A stretch of DNA of 44,363 nt, taken from JAZSNA01 sp045536135 (GTDB taxonomy: Bacteria; Pseudomonadota; Alphaproteobacteria; CAAHEQ01; UBA3637). Where the stretch lies: the NCBI GenBank assembly GCA_045536135.1, contig JAZSNA010000005.1, positions 1-44,363 on the forward strand. The letters are read 5' to 3'. A program made the position numbers and the translations under genes. Position 1 is the first letter of the stretch. Every line of letters starts with the position of its first letter. Positions 1 to 8,909 of this stretch are shown here, one piece after another. Under the pieces are notes generated by a model. That model was not told the origin of the DNA. It worked only from the letters and a program-made list of their open reading frames with translations, and searched no databases.

Positions 1-172
1 ATTCCCGAGTGGCGATATCATTCATCGCTAAATTCACATCGTATAAAATATTATTTGGCCGATTCTTGGTCATGGCGAATTTATATCCCGTCAATGCCGT
101 CACCGACAGAACACCGATAATCGCCAGGGTTCCCAGCATTTCAACCATACTGCGTCCAAATTCTTTTTTCAT
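1..172 (-). CDS. Type IV prepilin-like protein, N-terminal part (gene runs off the window)
   Basis: The first 57 codons begin MKKEFGRSMVEMLGTLAIIG. This is a short basic leader, a glycine before the cleavage point, then a hydrophobic helix with Glu at about position +5. That is the class III prepilin signal cut and N-methylated by prepilin peptidase (PilD). The start is fixed by an AGGAG ribosome site 8 to 9 bases before ATG. The mature product would be an inner-membrane pilin or pseudopilin subunit of a type IV pilus or type II secretion pseudopilus. The C-terminal globular part, which would separate major from minor pilin, lies outside the window. The gene is separated from the upstream gene by an AT-rich region with a long inverted repeat. 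Confidence 0.88.
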   Translation of the reverse strand, partial: MKKEFGRSMVEMLGTLAIIGVLSVTALTGYKFAMTKNRPNNILYDVNLAMNDIATRE

Positions 173-221
173 TTTTATACTCCTTTTTTTTGTTATTTTT
201 TCATCAATAAAAACAGTATAA

Positions 222-344
222 AAAAAACCTTGGTTTTTTTTGAAATTCAAAAAGGCAAAAAATGAAAAAACAACACTTTTAAAATAAAAGAAAAAAAATA
301 TTTAAATCATGAAAAAAAATGCTTGCAAAAAACCAAGGTTTTTT
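222..344. repeat. 18-bp inverted repeat flanking the pilin leader region
   Basis: Positions 222-239 (AAAAAACCTTGGTTTTTT) and 327-344 (AAAAAACCAAGGTTTTTT) are perfect reverse complements 87 bp apart. Each arm is itself almost palindromic (A6CC..GGT6), so each could be an operator half or a weak hairpin with a U run. The arm at 222-239 overlaps the likely -10 (TATACT on the minus strand) of the pilin gene. The 173-368 gap holds no other gene. The arms could also act as terminators for the minus-strand gene ending at 369. Confidence 0.6.
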
Positions 345-368
345 TAACACTTTTCTAACGATAAAAAA

Positions 369-1580
369 TTATTGTTTTTCTTGTCGGCGACGCATAATTA
401 TTTTAAAGGCTAAATCAAAAACACGGCGGTCTTTCATCACTTCCCCTCTGGCATCATCCACAGTCTTTCCGCCCCGATTTTCCACGTGTCCCACCATGTT
501 ATAAAAAGGAAGAACATCTTGAATATCCGTCACATCACTTTCCGTCAACACACCTTTTTTCACCAAATCATTATAATAAGCTTCCTTCCCCTTTTTATCC
601 TTTAATTCGGGATCAACAGATTGTTCCAAAAGATACCAAACAAAACCCAAACCGCTTAAATGAAGTGATAAATCAATACCATCCGAAATGCGATTCAAAC
701 TCTCTGCAACTTCCTGACCGTCATTCTTGATACCCAAAGCCTCGGAAAAATCCCGATATACATGATGCGGTCTCAAAGGGATTTGCTGAATTTCTGAATG
801 ACGAACATGATCCCGAGCAATACTATATTTTGCGAGTTTAGACGAATTTTTCATTATCCCGACTTTTTCGGCAAATCGGAAAATTTGTTCCTTATGTCCC
901 CGCAAAAACGATGCGACTTGTTCCGGCAAAGGCACCTTTGATATGTTGGGGCGTTTTTTTTGATACTCTTTAAAAACGGCACTATTGGCAATATCAATCA
1001 CATGATTTTGTTTCAGATATAAAAAGTTTTGTCGCCGAATTATTTCAATCAGACCCAATATCGCCGTTTCAATCGCTTCCTGTGGCGGATTTCGGCGATA
1101 TATTTCCTGACATAATTCATCCGAAAAACAATCTATCCCCGCCTTTTGGAATTGAACGGCATCATCTGTATTTTGGCCAAGCATATTAAAAACGGCACTT
1201 CGAACACCGGGCGTTTTCATAACCTGTCCCATTTCCATCCAATACGGAAATTCGACCTCAACTTTTTTACTGCCATCCTGTAAAAAAAACTGACCGATTT
1301 TATCGTTCATGTTATAAAACCATTTTTGCCCGTTAACAGAAATATAATCCACATCAGACGCATGTAAGGTCGAACGATCTTCCCAAATGTCCGACAATTC
1401 ATTTCGGTTCAAGACATAACCTGATGTTCCCCAACTCAAACCATCTTTAAAGTCTGTATATAAACAAATATTCGGTTTTAAAACCGACGATGGCGGGCAA
1501 CAAACGGCCTTTAAAAAAATAAAATTCTTTTTAATATCCCGTTCGACATCTTGTGAAAAAAATGCTGTATATTCTGTCAT
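369..1580 (-). CDS. Hypothetical cytoplasmic protein, 403 aa
   Basis: I do not recognise this family. The frame is open further upstream (to 1622), but ATG at 1580 is preferred. It has an AGGG five bases upstream, and the longer version would overlap the promoter at 1591-1619. No signal peptide or membrane segment is visible. The protein is rich in charged helices and ends in a very basic tail (IIMRRRQEKQ). Two cysteine pairs in the N-terminal third (around CCPPS and CFSDELC) are notable but match no metal motif I know. It lies between the prepilin gene and tRNA-Gln on the same strand. Codon use matches the neighbouring chromosome genes, which supports a real gene. Confidence 0.75.
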   Translation of the reverse strand: MTEYTAFFSQDVERDIKKNFIFLKAVCCPPSSVLKPNICLYTDFKDGLSWGTSGYVLNRNELSDIWEDRSTLHASDVDYISVNGQKWFYNMNDKIGQFFLQDGSKKVEVEFPYWMEMGQVMKTPGVRSAVFNMLGQNTDDAVQFQKAGIDCFSDELCQEIYRRNPPQEAIETAILGLIEIIRRQNFLYLKQNHVIDIANSAVFKEYQKKRPNISKVPLPEQVASFLRGHKEQIFRFAEKVGIMKNSSKLAKYSIARDHVRHSEIQQIPLRPHHVYRDFSEALGIKNDGQEVAESLNRISDGIDLSLHLSGLGFVWYLLEQSVDPELKDKKGKEAYYNDLVKKGVLTESDVTDIQDVLPFYNMVGHVENRGGKTVDDARGEVMKDRRVFDLAFKIIMRRRQEKQ

Positions 1581-1590
1581 AATACCCTGT

Positions 1591-1619
1591 ATTATGACAC
1601 AGATTTCATAAAAAATCAA
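1591..1619 (-). promoter_or_regulatory. Promoter of the 403-aa gene, nearly leaderless
   Basis: On the minus strand TTGATT (1614-1619), a 17-bp spacer and CATAAT (1591-1596). The expected start of transcription is about four bases before ATG at 1580, so the mRNA would have almost no 5' leader. Readthrough from the tRNA gene just upstream is an alternative source of transcript. Confidence 0.5.
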
Positions 1620-1629
1620 CAAAACACTT

Positions 1630-1703
1630 TGGCTGGGATACGAGGACTCGAACCTCGATATACGGAATCAGAATCCGGTGTTCTACCATTAAACTATATC
1701 CCA
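1630..1703 (-). tRNA. tRNA-Gln (anticodon CTG), CCA encoded
   Basis: The minus strand reads TGGGATATAG for the acceptor start, an AATGGTAGAAC D-loop region and an anticodon arm CCGGA-TTCTGAT-TCCGT with anticodon CTG. A TTCGAGTC T-loop follows, then an acceptor ending TATCCCA with genome-encoded GCCA. The bases match the usual bacterial tRNA-Gln pattern (T at position 1, A-rich D arm). One weak pair (C-U) sits at the end of the anticodon stem. Glu-tRNA-Gln amidation would be done by the GatCAB enzyme encoded at 26.9-30.0 kb. A separate tRNA-Gln(TTG) for the dominant CAA codon was not seen here. Confidence 0.93.
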
Positions 1704-1771
1704 AATATTTTTTTCAAAATATACGATTTTAAAAAAATTGTCAATTCATTGTTTATATTTTTTCGGAATTA

Positions 1772-1800
1772 TTGACTTTTTATCCGCTTTATGCTATAAT
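1772..1800 (+). promoter_or_regulatory. Strong extended -10 sigma70-type promoter for the 1471-aa protein
   Basis: TTGACT (1772-1777), exactly 17 bp, TATAAT (1795-1800), preceded by TG one base before the -10 (extended -10). The ribosome site AAAGGAG lies about 8 bases before ATG 1833. This is one of the closest-to-consensus promoters in the window, suggesting high expression of the surface protein. Confidence 0.85.
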
Positions 1801-1832
1801 TTGAAAAAATTTTTTAAAAAAGGAGCAATATT

Positions 1833-4800
1833 ATGAATTTATTAAAATCTATGTTCGTTTTACTTTTCTTTATAAGTTCATTGACCATATCCGGCAAAGA
1901 TTTTTCCTGTCGGAACTCTCGTGATTGTTTAAACTATCCGTCAAAACCCTATTGCGTCAATAACACTTGTCAACCCAAACCGGGCAAAGGAACAAATAAC
2001 ACGCCGCTTCCGGAAAAAGACACGGGTTCTTTGACAAATCCGAACATGGGATATTTAATGATTATCTGTCCGCAAAATCGTATTTGCGGTCAATCTTGCT
2101 GTGGTGAATCAGAAGTCTGTCAAACCGGACATTATCAACAAGAAAACGGCTCTGTTTTGGCTTATTCTCAATGCTGTCCGTCAGAACAAATGTTCAATCC
2201 GCTGACCGGAAAGTGTTGTGATACCAACGGCTACAATCCGTCCACTTGCCAAACCAAAGTCGGCGGATACTCCGGCACATGCCCATATTATATTAACGCT
2301 TGTACCGAAGAACAAACATGCAGTAATGGTGTTTGTTGTCCGAAAGGACAGATTTCCGTTAATGGCGTTTGCGGATGTGACACCACTTGTCTGGGAACAA
2401 TTCACGGTTCAGTTTTGGATGAAAATTGTCAATGCATCTGTCCGGTGGGAACAATTTATAACGAAGAAACAAAATCTTGTTGTGAATCCGGTAAAAAATA
2501 TAATCCGACAACCCAACAATGCGAATGCGACACTTCTTGCCTAGATCATTTCCCCGGATCAGTCTTGGACGACAACTGTCAATGTGTTTGTCCGGCCGAT
2601 ACTCTGTATAATTCCGAAAAGAATGCTTGCGAATGTTTCTTGACACAAGAAACCTGTTCAGACCGAATTCCGGGTTCTTCTGTCACTTCGGACTGTAAAT
2701 GTTCTTGTCCGGCCGGCACATCATACAACGGATTAACCGGAAATTGTGATTGTGTAAATGCGGATCAGAAATACAACCCGACGAGCGGAAAATGTGAATG
2801 TTCATTAACAAATAAAACTTGCAACGACAGATTTAACGGATCGATTGTCAATTCGGAAACATGTTATTGTATGTGCGCTCCAGATACAACCTATGACGCT
2901 GTATCCGGCACTTGTAAATGTCCATCCGGTCAAACATTTGATCCGAATGAATTCCGTTGCGTCACCGCCGGTTCACAATGTCGTGATAAAATAGAAATTG
3001 AAACTCGGGATACCTTTGCTCAACGTGGAAAATCTTGCGGAGAGTTGGAATATCTGGTTGCCAAAATCGGTCCATATTCCTGTGATTATCAAGTCTGGGT
3101 TGACGGACGGGTGGACGATCGTTTTGTAGTCAGATATCTGGACGGCACCTATACTACACACGAACGGGACGGTGAATACCACAACGGGGAGTTTAAAAAT
3201 CAAGCGATTTACTTTGTTAAAAACCGTCACTTATTCACACTGCCGGCCGGCAAAGAAGCTTATGTATTGGCTCATGACTACCATGTTGAAGGAAAGGTTT
3301 GTGGCGATACGGACATTTGCGGATGGAAGGGTGAAATGGTTTTAACGAACTGTCCGGAAGGATCTTATTACGACTTTACCGAAAACAAATGTATCAATGT
3401 TTGTCAAAACCAACCTGTTTATATTGCGACCGAAAAAACATTTGATCAAAGAGGTGATGATTGTACGAACAAAAAACATTTAATCACCAAAGTCGGACCA
3501 TATTCTTGCGACAAGCAAGTTTGGGTTAACGGACGAATTGATGATGAATTCTTTGTTGAATTTTCAGACGGAAAAACTCAATCATACCAACGGGATGGTG
3601 AATTTAAAAACGGCGAATTTAAAAACGATTATATTTACTATGTTAAGAACCGCCATTTATTGACATTACCTGCGGGTAAATCAGCCACCATTTACGCCAA
3701 AGACACGGGTAAGAACATTTGCGGATGGGATGGAGAATTGGTCTTGGCGAATTGTCTGGAAGGAAGTGTTTTTGACTTTGAAAAGAAGCAATGCGAAAAT
3801 GCCTGTCCGGATAAAATAGAATTATCGACCGAAAAAAGCTATGCCAGACGAGGAAACGGTTGTGCCGGTCAAAAATACTTAATTTCCGAAATGGGTCCAT
3901 ATTCCTGTGATTATCAAGTCTGGGTTGACGGACGGGTGGACGATCGTTTCTTGGCCGTTTATGCCGACGGTACCCAAAAAACATATAATCCGGACGGACG
4001 AAAAGCCGGCATTGAAGCTTGGGATGTCATCTATGTTAATAATCGTCTTCTGTTCACTTTAAAAGCCGGTGAAAAAGTCTCTCTTTACGCCCAAGACACA
4101 CATTTAGATGTTTGCGGTTGGGATGGTAAAGTTGTCTTGACCAACTGTCAAGACGGCGTCAAATACGACTTTGATAAAGGAATATGTGAATGTGGTTCAA
4201 ACAGTATTTACGACAAGACAACAAATACTTGTTTGACTTGTGTTTCAGAAAGGCAAACCCGTTCGATAAAGACGGAAAGTTCCAACAGTGGTTCTTGCAC
4301 ATACTATTCAGATAAAATTACGCTTCAACCGGGGGTTTATCGGGTTGGATATAATGACGGTTCAATGACTTATTGGTCCGGTGATGCCAAATATGCGATG
4401 CCGAAAGTTTTCTTTACCAACAAGGGGAATTACAAACAACCAGCATTTGAATATAAAAATGATGGGGAATTGGATCAAAGTGAATGGCGAACAAATGATT
4501 TTGAAACCTTTAAATCCGAAATTATTTCTCGTTCGAATCAAGATCATTTTATATCGAAAGCCCAAGATATGTATATTATGATGCCGGATGAACCGTGTAA
4601 TGATAATTCCGGAACAATTACATATAATATCGACAAACTGATTTGTGAAGCTTCATGTCCGTCAGGAATGACTTTTAATACTCAAACGGCGACATGTCAA
4701 TGCCCCAAAAATACTCTGTATGATGAGGACACGGGCACCTGTTCTTCCTGTGTATCCGACAAAAAAACCATTTCGATAAAGACGGAAAGTTCCAACAGTG

Positions 4801-6248
4801 GTTCTTGCACATACTATTCGAATAAATTTACACTTCAACCGGGAGTTTATCGAATCGGATATAACAGTGGTTATATGACTTATAATAAAAAAGAATATAA
4901 ATATTCTGTTCCGAGAGTTTTGTTGACCAACAAAGCCGATTACGAAGAGTTAGGGTTAGTTTATACCCCGAAGTGGTACACAAACGATTTTGTGAAATAT
5001 CAAGAAAAAATGCACCAAATCTCCACAATTCATTATATCCATAAAGCACAAGATTTTTACCTGATGATGCCGGATAAACCGTGCAGTGATAATGCCGGAA
5101 CAATTACATATCAAATTGAAAAATTGAATTGTGATGTTTCATGTCCGTCAGGGATGACTTTTAATACCAAAAGTGCGACTTGCGAATGTGATGAAGGTCA
5201 TTATGATACGGTAAGCCAAAAATGTGTTCAAGGCTGTTTGGATGAAATCAATATTCAAACAAAAACCTCTTATGCAAAAAGAGGTCGTGCTTGCGGAACG
5301 AAAGAATATCATATTGCGGACATCGGTCCATATTCTTGTGATTACCAACTTTGGGCAAACGGGAAAATTGATGATCGCTTTACGGTTCACTCCCAAGACG
5401 GAACCGTAACTCCTTATTCACCTGATTCGAATTATTCTGTTAAAAACCGTCATTTACTCACCTTAAAAGCCGGAGAAAAAATTTCGGTTTACGCCCACGA
5501 TTATCATGGTGGAGGCGGTTGTAGTAAAGGTGATGTCTGCGGATGGAAGGGCGACATGGTTTTAACAAATTGTCCTGCCGGAATTAAATATGATTTTTCG
5601 AAGAAGGCCTGTGGCTGTCCGAAAGGGCAAACGGTCAGCAAAGACAGAAAATCATGTGTTTGTCCATCAGATCAAATTACATATGAAGGAACTTGTTATA
5701 ACAAAATCAATGCTTGTTTTGACGGAAGCTATATTAAGGAAACTCACACCAAAACCTCTGGCAACCAATTAAGTGCTTTAACTGTTGAATTTTCTGACAA
5801 TACTCAACATCGAACTGTATCTTCATCAACCGATAAAGCCACCGCCAAAGATGAGGCCGTCATCACATTAGTCCCGAATATGTTAAACGATGAAGGATAT
5901 TTCCGTGATACATTTACAATGGATATGACTTCGGCAATTGGCGGTACAACACCTGTCCAAATGAGTTTTAAAATCACGCCACAAACCAAAATTTCCTTTA
6001 AGAATAACACAATTGAAAATGTATTGGTCAACGGCGAAACCAAAAACTATACCTTTACCACATCTAAAAAGGAAATTTTAAAACGAGAACAATCCTTTAT
6101 TGAAGGCGAAAAAAACTATGCTCAAGCCACGATTTCCATTCAAAAAAGCGGAACAAGTTTAAAAATCACCTTTAATACCAAGGCTTATGGTGAAGAATAT
6201 AACTATGCGTTGACCAAACAAGTCCGCACCATTTGTACCTTAAAGTAA
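1833..6248 (+). CDS. Large secreted cysteine-rich modular repeat protein, 1471 aa
   Basis: A cleavable signal peptide (residues 1-21, MNLLKSMFVLLFFISSLTISG) is followed by cysteine-rich EGF/TIL-like segments to about residue 383, with repeats of the type C-D-T-x-C-L...GSVLD-x-NCQC-x-CP. Then come three ~135-residue modules (A1-A3, about 384-800), each with GPYSCDxQVWVxGRxDD, KNRHLxTLxAG and CGWxG near the end. Two ~165-residue B modules (about 800-1135) share IKTESSNSGSCTYY and PGVYRxGYN. A fourth A module (about 1136-1280) and a Cys-poor C-terminal domain of about 180 residues follow. There is no sortase, GPI or membrane anchor, so it is exported by Sec and probably disulfide-bonded in the periplasm or at the surface. 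The enzymatic or adhesive role is unknown; adhesin or surface coat is inference. It is transcribed alone between its promoter and a clear terminator. Confidence 0.9.
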   Translation: MNLLKSMFVLLFFISSLTISGKDFSCRNSRDCLNYPSKPYCVNNTCQPKPGKGTNNTPLPEKDTGSLTNPNMGYLMIICPQNRICGQSCCGESEVCQTGHYQQENGSVLAYSQCCPSEQMFNPLTGKCCDTNGYNPSTCQTKVGGYSGTCPYYINACTEEQTCSNGVCCPKGQISVNGVCGCDTTCLGTIHGSVLDENCQCICPVGTIYNEETKSCCESGKKYNPTTQQCECDTSCLDHFPGSVLDDNCQCVCPADTLYNSEKNACECFLTQETCSDRIPGSSVTSDCKCSCPAGTSYNGLTGNCDCVNADQKYNPTSGKCECSLTNKTCNDRFNGSIVNSETCYCMCAPDTTYDAVSGTCKCPSGQTFDPNEFRCVTAGSQCRDKIEIETRDTFAQRGKSCGELEYLVAKIGPYSCDYQVWVDGRVDDRFVVRYLDGTYTTHERDGEYHNGEFKNQAIYFVKNRHLFTLPAGKEAYVLAHDYHVEGKVCGDTDICGWKGEMVLTNCPEGSYYDFTENKCINVCQNQPVYIATEKTFDQRGDDCTNKKHLITKVGPYSCDKQVWVNGRIDDEFFVEFSDGKTQSYQRDGEFKNGEFKNDYIYYVKNRHLLTLPAGKSATIYAKDTGKNICGWDGELVLANCLEGSVFDFEKKQCENACPDKIELSTEKSYARRGNGCAGQKYLISEMGPYSCDYQVWVDGRVDDRFLAVYADGTQKTYNPDGRKAGIEAWDVIYVNNRLLFTLKAGEKVSLYAQDTHLDVCGWDGKVVLTNCQDGVKYDFDKGICECGSNSIYDKTTNTCLTCVSERQTRSIKTESSNSGSCTYYSDKITLQPGVYRVGYNDGSMTYWSGDAKYAMPKVFFTNKGNYKQPAFEYKNDGELDQSEWRTNDFETFKSEIISRSNQDHFISKAQDMYIMMPDEPCNDNSGTITYNIDKLICEASCPSGMTFNTQTATCQCPKNTLYDEDTGTCSSCVSDKKTISIKTESSNSGSCTYYSNKFTLQPGVYRIGYNSGYMTYNKKEYKYSVPRVLLTNKADYEELGLVYTPKWYTNDFVKYQEKMHQISTIHYIHKAQDFYLMMPDKPCSDNAGTITYQIEKLNCDVSCPSGMTFNTKSATCECDEGHYDTVSQKCVQGCLDEINIQTKTSYAKRGRACGTKEYHIADIGPYSCDYQLWANGKIDDRFTVHSQDGTVTPYSPDSNYSVKNRHLLTLKAGEKISVYAHDYHGGGGCSKGDVCGWKGDMVLTNCPAGIKYDFSKKACGCPKGQTVSKDRKSCVCPSDQITYEGTCYNKINACFDGSYIKETHTKTSGNQLSALTVEFSDNTQHRTVSSSTDKATAKDEAVITLVPNMLNDEGYFRDTFTMDMTSAIGGTTPVQMSFKITPQTKISFKNNTIENVLVNGETKNYTFTTSKKEILKREQSFIEGEKNYAQATISIQKSGTSLKITFNTKAYGEEYNYALTKQVRTICTLK
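3069..3949 (+). repeat. Identical 56-bp patches in modules A1 and A3
   Basis: Bases 3069-3124 and 3894-3949 are identical over 56 bp (encoding GPYSCDYQVWVDGRVDDRF), although the surrounding module sequences, and the same segment in A2 and A4, have diverged at many third positions. This points to recent gene conversion or unequal exchange inside the gene. Confidence 0.9.
4262..4819 (+). repeat. Identical 48-bp patches in modules B1 and B2
   Basis: Bases 4262-4309 and 4772-4819 are identical over 48 bp (encoding the SIKTESSNSGSCTYYS segment), while the rest of the two B modules differs markedly in both DNA and protein. Confidence 0.9.
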
Positions 6249-6263
6249 TCCGTTTTTATTTTA

Positions 6264-6294
6264 AATCCCCTGAACCACATCAGGGGATTTTTCT
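6264..6294 (+). terminator. Intrinsic terminator after the 1471-aa gene
   Basis: A 10-bp stem AATCCCCTGA / TCAGGGGATT (6264-6273, 6280-6289) with a 6-base loop, followed by TTTTCT. Confidence 0.93.
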
Positions 6295-6320
6295 TGACAT
6301 GATATATAAAAAAATATAAA
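6294..6320 (+). promoter_or_regulatory. Possible promoter of the glycan gene cluster
   Basis: TTGACA (6294-6299) overlaps the terminator tail; TATAAA at 6315-6320 is only 15 bp away, shorter than ideal. The ribosome site AGGAG lies 6 bases before ATG 6341. Confidence 0.45.
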
Positions 6321-6340
6321 AGAGAAGCGAAGGAGATATA

Positions 6341-7549
6341 ATGGATTATTTTTCTAAACTGCGCAAACGAATTACGAAATACAGTTATATTTATTCGGAA
6401 CAACCCAAAAAAGCAAACCTGAGAATATTTTGGTGGACATTAAAATGTTTGTTTAAATCCGATTTAAAACCAGCTGTTCAAGATGTCCCGACAAAATTAA
6501 AATCGGATAAACCCTTTCGTTTGGCGTTTGGAATAACCGGCGGATTAGGAGATCAATTAATTGCGATTAATTATTTATCCGAACTGCTTAAAAAGACGAA
6601 TCCTGACAAAACACAAGTTGATATTTATATATCCAAGCAAAGTAATACATCGAATACATCACTTTTATTTCAAAATATTTTTCCAAATAATTTAATTATA
6701 TCTGATTTGAATCCCCCATTGAACGAATATTTTTACGATTTGATTTGCGTTATCAATCGATTACCGGAAATTAAAAGATACAATCGGGAAAATGTTAAAA
6801 AATACGCCCCCAAACTGGTTAAAATTTTCGATTATTATCTGGATTTTAAGAAAGAAAATTATAATTTTTTCAAATATACTCCAGTCATTGACAGCTTAAC
6901 CAATCAATTTTCTTTGATGCAGGGTCGCCGACGAATACAACAGGCTGACCTTGGCGGTCTTTTGGGTATAAAAGCGGATTTTACCTATCACTTTATAACC
7001 CCAGATACACAATCTCTGATTCAAAAATTTAAATTACCGAAAGAAAAAATCATTACCGTCAACAGATCTGTCGGATCGGCCTATGGGAAAAGCACCAAAT
7101 TATGGCCATTAACCAATTACAATAAATTAATATCCCTGCTGAAAAAAGAATATCCCGATTATACGATTATTCAGATTGGATTTGAACCTAAAAAAATAAA
7201 ACCCCTAATCGGATGCGATATCAATTTAGCGAATAAAACGAACTTTTTAGAAATTTGCGCCTTATTAAAATTAAGCCAACTTCATATTGATTGCGAAGGT
7301 GGATTAGTCCATTTACGGCGAGTGATAAACGGTGGGACAAGCATCGTTTTATTTGGTCCGACGTCTCCGGACGTCTTCGGATATGATAAAAACATCAACA
7401 TCAAAGGGGAGGGTTGTCATATATCTTGCGAGTGGATTTTACGAAACTGGACAACATGTTGTCTTAAAAACACCTATCCCACTCCTTGTATGGCCTCGAT
7501 TACCCCCGAACTTGTGTTTAATAAAATCAAAGAAAGGAATATCCTTTAA
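6341..7549 (+). CDS. Glycosyltransferase family 9 (heptosyltransferase-like), 402 aa
   Basis: The N-terminal Rossmann half has FGITGGLGDQLIAINYLSEL, the GxLGD turn typical of ADP-heptose:LPS heptosyltransferases. The C-terminal half has the nucleotide-sugar side: VNRSVGSAYGKSTKLWP, then CEGGLVHLRR (the family's D/E-GG-xxH element) and VLFGPTSPDVFGY. It probably adds a sugar to a surface glycan at the cytoplasmic face of the membrane. Donor and acceptor cannot be told from sequence. A cysteine-containing segment (CHISCEWILRNWTTCCLKNTYPTPCM) near the C-terminus resembles the Cys-rich tail seen in some GT9 members. It heads a three-gene cluster with a pyruvyl transferase and an acyltransferase. 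Confidence 0.85.
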   Translation: MDYFSKLRKRITKYSYIYSEQPKKANLRIFWWTLKCLFKSDLKPAVQDVPTKLKSDKPFRLAFGITGGLGDQLIAINYLSELLKKTNPDKTQVDIYISKQSNTSNTSLLFQNIFPNNLIISDLNPPLNEYFYDLICVINRLPEIKRYNRENVKKYAPKLVKIFDYYLDFKKENYNFFKYTPVIDSLTNQFSLMQGRRRIQQADLGGLLGIKADFTYHFITPDTQSLIQKFKLPKEKIITVNRSVGSAYGKSTKLWPLTNYNKLISLLKKEYPDYTIIQIGFEPKKIKPLIGCDINLANKTNFLEICALLKLSQLHIDCEGGLVHLRRVINGGTSIVLFGPTSPDVFGYDKNINIKGEGCHISCEWILRNWTTCCLKNTYPTPCMASITPELVFNKIKERNIL

Positions 7550-7598
7550 CAATAATTAAATTATTTCACCGAAAAACATAATTTTAAAAAAGGTTAAA

Positions 7599-8900
7599 AT
7601 GACATATAAAAATATCTTATATAACTCTACTTACTCTTGGAATCCTGGGGATGAGTTTATTTTAATGGGAGTTCAAAATATCCTTAAACCCTTTTTCCCA
7701 AATCAGATTCCTTTAATCTATAATCGAAATCCGGATATTCGACAATCCTATATTCCCAAAGAATTAAAAACAATGAAATATCCTTTACAATTATCAAAAA
7801 AACTGGAAGAAAAATTAAATATACTAAATATCGGCTTTTTTGATAATTCAGTAAAATTTGACACAGATTTATCTTTTGTTGATTTAGCCGTTTTTGCGGG
7901 AACTCCTGAGAATTTTTCTCCCAGATGTACTAACTTATATGAACACATTATAAAAAATAAAATACCCACCCTGATGCTGGGCATTGGAGATAAAATGGAC
8001 GGAGAACCCATGCCATTTATGAAAGAAGTTATTGAAAAATCAAATTTAATAACCGTTCGTTCTAAAACTATTTTAAATTACCCGTGGACAAAAATACGTC
8101 AAACATATTATCTTCCTTGCCCGGCATTGCTTTCTGTCCCATTTGGCGAAGAAAAAATAATTTCCAAGGTAAAAAATATTGGACTTTGCATGGGCGTTTC
8201 CCTAAAAAATACGGTCGTTCATACGGAAATAAATCAGGAAACTTTTGATTATATATCCGATATATATCCCAAATTAATAAAAAAATATCAAGATAAATAT
8301 AATTTTTCAATTATTTGTCATTATATTGATGAATTGCCGATTGCTCATCAACTTTTTGATAAATATAATATTCCGATTTTATATTCATTCAGATCAACTG
8401 AATATATTGAAATTTATAAGAAATTTGATTTAGTTATATCTTCACGTGTTCATGGATGTGGCATATCATCTTCCTTAAATATTCCGAACATTTGCGTAGC
8501 TCACGATATCCGATCAGATACTTGTGAGGGTTTTTTATCTGAATTTATTAACTGTAACATGAGTTTTAGTAAAGTTGAGAAAATATTTAATAATCTTATT
8601 CAAAATATTAAACAAAAGAATAAAGCATTAAAAGAACATAAACTATCGACTTTTAAATCTTATCAAGAATTGATTAAATCCAACTTAAATTTAGACAAGG
8701 TTGAATATAATACAAATCATTATTATCCATATCCAGAATGCCCACGGAAATTATCATCTATTTCCCAAATAGAAAAATTTTCATTTCCACGAAATTTTTA
8801 TTTATTCAAAAAAACAAGATCCCATACTGGACGTATCCGAATATATATTATGGGAATTAAAGTTTTTAGTTTTAATCGTCAAAATAAACATAAAAAATAA
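7599..8900 (+). CDS. Polysaccharide pyruvyl transferase family protein, 433 aa
   Basis: Matches the CsaB/WcaK-type family. The N-terminus has ILYNSTYSWNPGDEFILMGV (nucleotide-site-like loop), then VFAGTPENFSP and LMLGIGDK. The C-terminal domain has the conserved DLVISSRVHGCGISSSLNIPNI (family S-x-R-x-H-G) and CVAHDIRSDTCEGF. These enzymes transfer pyruvate from PEP to sugar hydroxyls as a ketal, giving acidic surface polymers. The start has AAAAGG six bases upstream. The last ~80 residues are basic and beyond the usual family end. The gene sits 10 bp before an acyltransferase gene, so both may decorate the same glycan. The exact acceptor is unknown. Confidence 0.85.
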   Translation: MTYKNILYNSTYSWNPGDEFILMGVQNILKPFFPNQIPLIYNRNPDIRQSYIPKELKTMKYPLQLSKKLEEKLNILNIGFFDNSVKFDTDLSFVDLAVFAGTPENFSPRCTNLYEHIIKNKIPTLMLGIGDKMDGEPMPFMKEVIEKSNLITVRSKTILNYPWTKIRQTYYLPCPALLSVPFGEEKIISKVKNIGLCMGVSLKNTVVHTEINQETFDYISDIYPKLIKKYQDKYNFSIICHYIDELPIAHQLFDKYNIPILYSFRSTEYIEIYKKFDLVISSRVHGCGISSSLNIPNICVAHDIRSDTCEGFLSEFINCNMSFSKVEKIFNNLIQNIKQKNKALKEHKLSTFKSYQELIKSNLNLDKVEYNTNHYYPYPECPRKLSSISQIEKFSFPRNFYLFKKTRSHTGRIRIYIMGIKVFSFNRQNKHKK

Positions 8901-8909
8901 AGGATTTTA

